Shown here in pieces: positions 56,538-60,172 of a DNA stretch of 60,172 nt. Under the pieces are notes generated by a model. The model was not told the origin of the DNA, made no database searches, and worked only from the letters and a program-made list of their open reading frames with translations. The translations under genes were made by a program, and so were the position numbers. The stretch is from positions 69,063 to 129,234 of the forward strand of contig NW_019775915.1 in assembly GCF_001039355.2 (NCBI RefSeq), in the 5' to 3' direction. How positions within the stretch are numbered: position 1 is the first letter of the stretch; every line of letters begins with the position of its first letter. Source of the DNA: Lingula anatina. Lineage: Eukaryota > Brachiopoda > Lingulata > Lingulida > Lingulidae.

Positions 56538-57726
56538 CCATTGAAATGTATGTACGCGCCTTTGTCTGTATACCATGTAGTCTGATCTGGAATATGGGGG
56601 CTTCAGTTGATTTCCTTTTGTGCGAATGATTTAATGTAAACGATGTGTCTAGTATCGAAGGCATGTGAGTAGGTTTTTCTCTCTGCACGGTTACCACACA
56701 TACGTTTTATGCATGTTCAAAAAATCGCACCTTGGGCCAAGTTATCGCTAAACACTTTATTTGTGACGATCTGAATATAAATTTCTAAATCTATTAATTT
56801 AAGAGTGACGCTCCCCATAAAGAACTGCACCTAGGATAAGAGTAAAAAATTCATACTATAATTACCTCGTGAAAAATGTGCACATAGGTATATTGTATTT
56901 ATGTGGTTTCTGTGGCTTGGTCCGTTGCTTGTCACCACAAATTCCATAGAAGCTTACCTGGTTTGCAATTAAAAGAAATACCCTTATGTCATTTATTCAG
57001 AGTATGTCACCAAACTGGGAATTTGTCACTGAAACATTATGGCTTAATAAAAAAAAGAGCAGTCTAGGAACAAGTGTGGATGTAATAATTAACATAGGGC
57101 GTCTAGCACGCTTTGAGAAAACTTGGTTGTTGTATACGTAGTCCATGTATCGACTGGTCACTATATCTATACCCTTGAAGTCTCCAAGGAGCACATGCTC
57201 ATATTTAAGACTGAATGCGAGAAGTGACATCACCTCCGACAATATATGTTCATCATAGAAAGAGAAAGACTGGGGGAGGGGAGGGGGTGTTAACTGTTTC
57301 ATCTGTGTGTCAGCGAATGGCCGGGGCATGCAATGTTATATACATGTATAGCTTTCAAAAGACCAAATACTTGTTATTAAAATTGTTCTACTAAATCTCC
57401 AGTGAACATTGGCATTTAAGATTTTTGTCATCGTCTTTTTGTGAAACATTGAGAGTGAATGCATAGTACGGAGTCTAAAGTGGGGCTGTGTTAAAATTTA
57501 CCCGGCTAACAAGCTTACGTGATCTCTATGAAGACTGCGTTCCCATAGGGGGTGTTCCCATAAACCCAACATACTACATGTAGCTGGATCGATCTAACTC
57601 TGCAGGGATTCTTGTAAAATTGCATTTAGTGTAAGCGACTTCAATTTTGGTATGCCCTTTGTGTAACGAGGGGGTAACTCACTATCGTTGATTACCCCTC
57701 ACAGTTTGGGCAGATGTGCTTGACAT
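55600..57726. other. Intergenic
   Basis: Upstream region of the EF-hand gene and beyond. It holds a poly-A plus TA tract (56437-56534). An open minus-strand frame at 56997-57329 has the phrase HVLLGDF, which may be a relic of a LINE endonuclease, but this is weak. No other gene was seen. Confidence 0.5.
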
Positions 57727-58069
57727 TTAAAGGGATAATAACTTCATTTTGGCCAAAAAATGAATTTTCCTGGAGTAAACAACAATTTTCCCATACTTAC
57801 CAATGGTTAATGAATCCATTTTTACATTCAAAGTTACTCCCTGGTTTTTTTCTAAAAAGTTTGGTTTTTTGTTAAAATCTCTTAAGAGATTGTAACAGAG
57901 TATAGCCATCAGTGGAGGTCACGTGGTCTAAAGACAAGCTCAGATATCAGAATAATAGCTATAACTGCAGTTTTTGTGGTAAAACAGAATATATTATATT
58001 TCCATGAGTTGTTCACAATGTTTTTATTGTGAAATATAGATATCATACCAATAGTTATTATCCCTTTAA
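57727..58069. mobile_element. TTAA-MITE family, copy e
   Basis: TTAAAGGGATAATAACT at the left and AGTTATTATCCCTTTAA at the right, with the same body as copies b and d, lying outside the large gene. Confidence 0.85.
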
Positions 58070-59025
58070 CCACTTACACTGAATGCAACTCAGCGAGAAT
58101 CCCCGCAGATTTAGATCGATCCAGGTAGTACAATGGGTTGATGGAAATGCTCCCAAAGATGCTTGTTTTGCACTTGATCATTTGTACTAATGGATAAAAA
58201 CTAGGTTGACTTGTAGCAGACCGCGGTAGCATGCGCAGTATAATTAAGAGGCTTATTTTTGTACACCTATGTTAGTTTATGTTAACGGTCATGCGTTCTT
58301 AATTTCTTCAGACGGTGCGAATAAAGTGAAAATCATTTGATAACAACAATCATTAATAAACAAATATAGTGTATTTATCATGAAAAGAACAGAAATACCA
58401 ATGTGTGGAACTAAACCAAGTTTACTGTGTATTAACCTTGTTCCAGGAACTGTCGCGAAAGTTTGACAAATCACTGTCATTCTAAGAACTTGAGAATCAA
58501 TAAAATGGTGAGATTTAGCAATACAACACATTGATAAATCGATTTATATATATAAAAAAGAAAATGCAATATTATTTACACCCATAACTGTAAATTGGTA
58601 TACTGCACATTTAAATCTCAACATCTCAAACTATGGAGCTGGAATTACGTTGGATATATATATATATATATTACACCCTAGCCAGTGTTCTTTAAAAAAA
58701 CATGCAAAGTGACATAACATATCTGTAAAAATACATTAATAAAATATTAAGGGAAATATTTTAATTTAAAATAAATCATATACATATCATAAAACTTGTT
58801 CACATTAATTGTCATCCTCACTGATGTCTTTAAAGTATAATGCTGTTCTTTATCAACTAAATTCGACATCCATCCGCACAATCGAACGTTTTAATTGGAA
58901 CACATTCCTCAACTTTTTCTACTTAATAAGCATATAAGCAAATTATGCTGACAGGTATTAGTCATACAGCATTGTCAATCATGACAATTTCGATGGAACT
59001 TTGTGAATACGTTCAATAAATGTGT
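58070..59025. other. Intergenic, 3' of the P450 gene
   Basis: AT-rich with no coding signal; a short TA run at 58652-58670. An AATAAA overlaps the P450 stop codon region (about 59024-59029, minus strand), but a usable poly(A) signal was not settled. Confidence 0.5.
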
Positions 59026-59288
59026 TTATTCTTCGGTCTTATTGGTCACTGTATTCCGCCTTGTAAGACGCACGGTGACACCTTTCTCCGGCTGCACTGT
59101 GCCCCTAGCTACGTGAACCAGTGGAATCTGCGTCTCAGCACAGGTCTCAACGCTGAACTTCTTCACGAGACACGCCAAGGTCATCTTGGCCTCCATCAGG
59201 GCGAACCTCATACCAATGCAGTTTCTGGGGCCTGCCCCAAATGGAAGCCAGGCCATAGGGTGACGCTTAGCAACTCTTTCTGGCATGA
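59026..59288 (-). CDS. Cytochrome P450 (CYP3 clan), last exon
   Basis: Encodes FMPERVAKRHPMAWLP, then the heme-binding loop FGAGPRNCIGMRFALMEAK with the Cys thiolate ligand, then CAETQIPL and QPEKGVTVRL before the stop. The tail is strikingly like CYP3A enzymes, which are ER-anchored monooxygenases of xenobiotics and steroids. Acceptor TTCTATCCAG; phase 2 entry completes an Arg codon. Confidence 0.92.
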
Positions 59289-59783
59289 ACCTGGATAGAA
59301 ATACAACACAAAGATGACGTAGAGTTACGTCATGTCACGTGAACCGTGTTTCCACACGACTATTGCAGAGCATAAATATATACCTAGCTGAGTATATTGT
59401 TAAACATACAATTAAATATTTAGAGGCATGTTTTAATTTTATAAACAAATTCATGGAATTCAACATTAAGAATCTCGCAGAAAAATGTAAAATTGAAAGG
59501 GTTTTAGAAGGAACATAAAACATGAATTTAGCCAGTATGACAAGATCATGCCAACACTATATGTACAAACTTAAACAATATAAAAACAAAAATGAAATTT
59601 TCACTAAATATCATTAAGGAAAAGGTATTGTGATAAATCTGAAACATTGAGACCTCAAGCATTTCAAATATAAACTCCAAAAGATATCTTGTTATATTTC
59701 CACACCTTTATTTGAAAGCGCATTCAGAACAAGTGATTCGCAAATCAATATCATGTGGTTATCGATAGATGGCATCACCTTAC

Positions 59784-59930
59784 CGTTCAGGACAGAATAG
59801 GCTGGGATCTGGAGGTCCCCAGTGCTCGGGATCCATGTGGATACTGTATATGTTACAGCGGACACTCATACCTTTGGGAATGTGAACACCCATCACTGTG
59901 CTGGATTCCTGGGCTGTTCTCCCTGGTCCA
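59784..59930 (-). CDS. Cytochrome P450 (CYP3 clan), penultimate exon (gene continues past the window)
   Basis: GPGRTAQESSTVMGVHIPKG, then NIYSIHMDPEHWGPPDP and FCPER: the segment between helix K and the heme loop, including the PERF motif shared with the next exon. Acceptor TTTTCACTAG is inferred from its pyrimidine tract; donor GTAAGG. The I-helix, the K-helix ExxR and the N-terminal anchor lie beyond 60172. Confidence 0.82.
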
Positions 59931-60172
59931 CTAGTGAAAACAGACTGGTTTATAGAAGCAGTTTGACAAAGGAGTCCATGATGAAAAGTAGTCATTTTAA
60001 AGAGACTTAACGCCTAGCTATAACTTAAAACTGTTAACTTTTATACTAATCAACAAGTACGGCGGAAGCTAGGATAGCATGGCAATTACAGAGTGCACTC
60101 TTCCAGCTGTTTTCAGCATATGGGAAAAACGGAACCTCGAGCCCCCCCTTCAAAAAAAACTAAAAAAAAAAA

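Noticed and set aside
56997-57329. Minus-strand frame of 110 codons with HVLLGDF
   Set aside because: The resemblance to a LINE endonuclease is too short, and no second motif supports it.

Overview
This is a eukaryotic nuclear window. Genes carry GT-AG introns, and the DNA is AT-rich with long TA, CA, ATT and poly-T tracts and many degenerate transposons. The protein repertoire (EGF, SRCR, vWA, ZP and LDLa modules, a CYP3-type P450, a four-site EF-hand protein) and the transposon mix (BEL/Pao, CR1/L2-like and other LINEs, Tc1/mariner, many MITEs) point to a marine bilaterian invertebrate. A lophotrochozoan such as a mollusc is my first guess; amphioxus or another invertebrate deuterostome is not excluded. 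Single N characters at 3020, 18925 and 24830 mark unresolved bases.

The dominant object is one very large minus-strand gene from the start codon at 48470 to the stop at 4116. Matching splice sites and phases by hand gives a 53-exon model of 6201 coding bases (about 2066 residues). In order it encodes: a signal peptide; a degenerate LDL-receptor class A module; a long array of EGF-like modules and short Thr/Glu/Pro-rich linkers, interrupted by four SRCR domains; a von Willebrand A domain with a complete MIDAS; a zona pellucida (ZP) domain with a furin-type site; one transmembrane helix; and a short basic tail. Every N-terminal module and linker is a phase 1-1 exon (each SRCR is a 1-2-1 exon pair). 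Most EGF modules carry a distinctive aromatic-WPY loop. The likely product is a modular, mucin-like cell-surface or shed glycoprotein of the DMBT1/uromodulin type; immunity, mucus and gamete-coat roles are all possible and are inference.

The gene shows duplication and transposon damage at several scales. Near-identical units of about 1.7 kb lie in tandem at 41.9-46.9 kb. EGF or linker exons are broken by a 284-bp MITE (32.2-32.5 kb), by a 1684-bp element with a CCGG target duplication (35.9-37.6 kb), and by a GGGGCGGATCC element that was then copied with the tandem units. The last EGF exon holds an 87-base partial self-duplication that still contains the old splice donor. A second signal-peptide exon at 552-606, with homologous upstream flank, shows that a tandem paralogue begins at the left edge and runs out of the window.

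Right of the main gene, 48.5-54.8 kb holds the duplicated upstream flank split by LINE, MITE and poly-T insertions. A two-exon EF-hand protein gene (54780-55599, minus) follows. After about 3.4 kb of repeats, the last two exons of a CYP3-clan cytochrome P450 (59026-59930, minus) lie at the right edge. These two neighbours show no functional link to the large gene. Residue counts, exon edges and repeat limits were worked out by eye.
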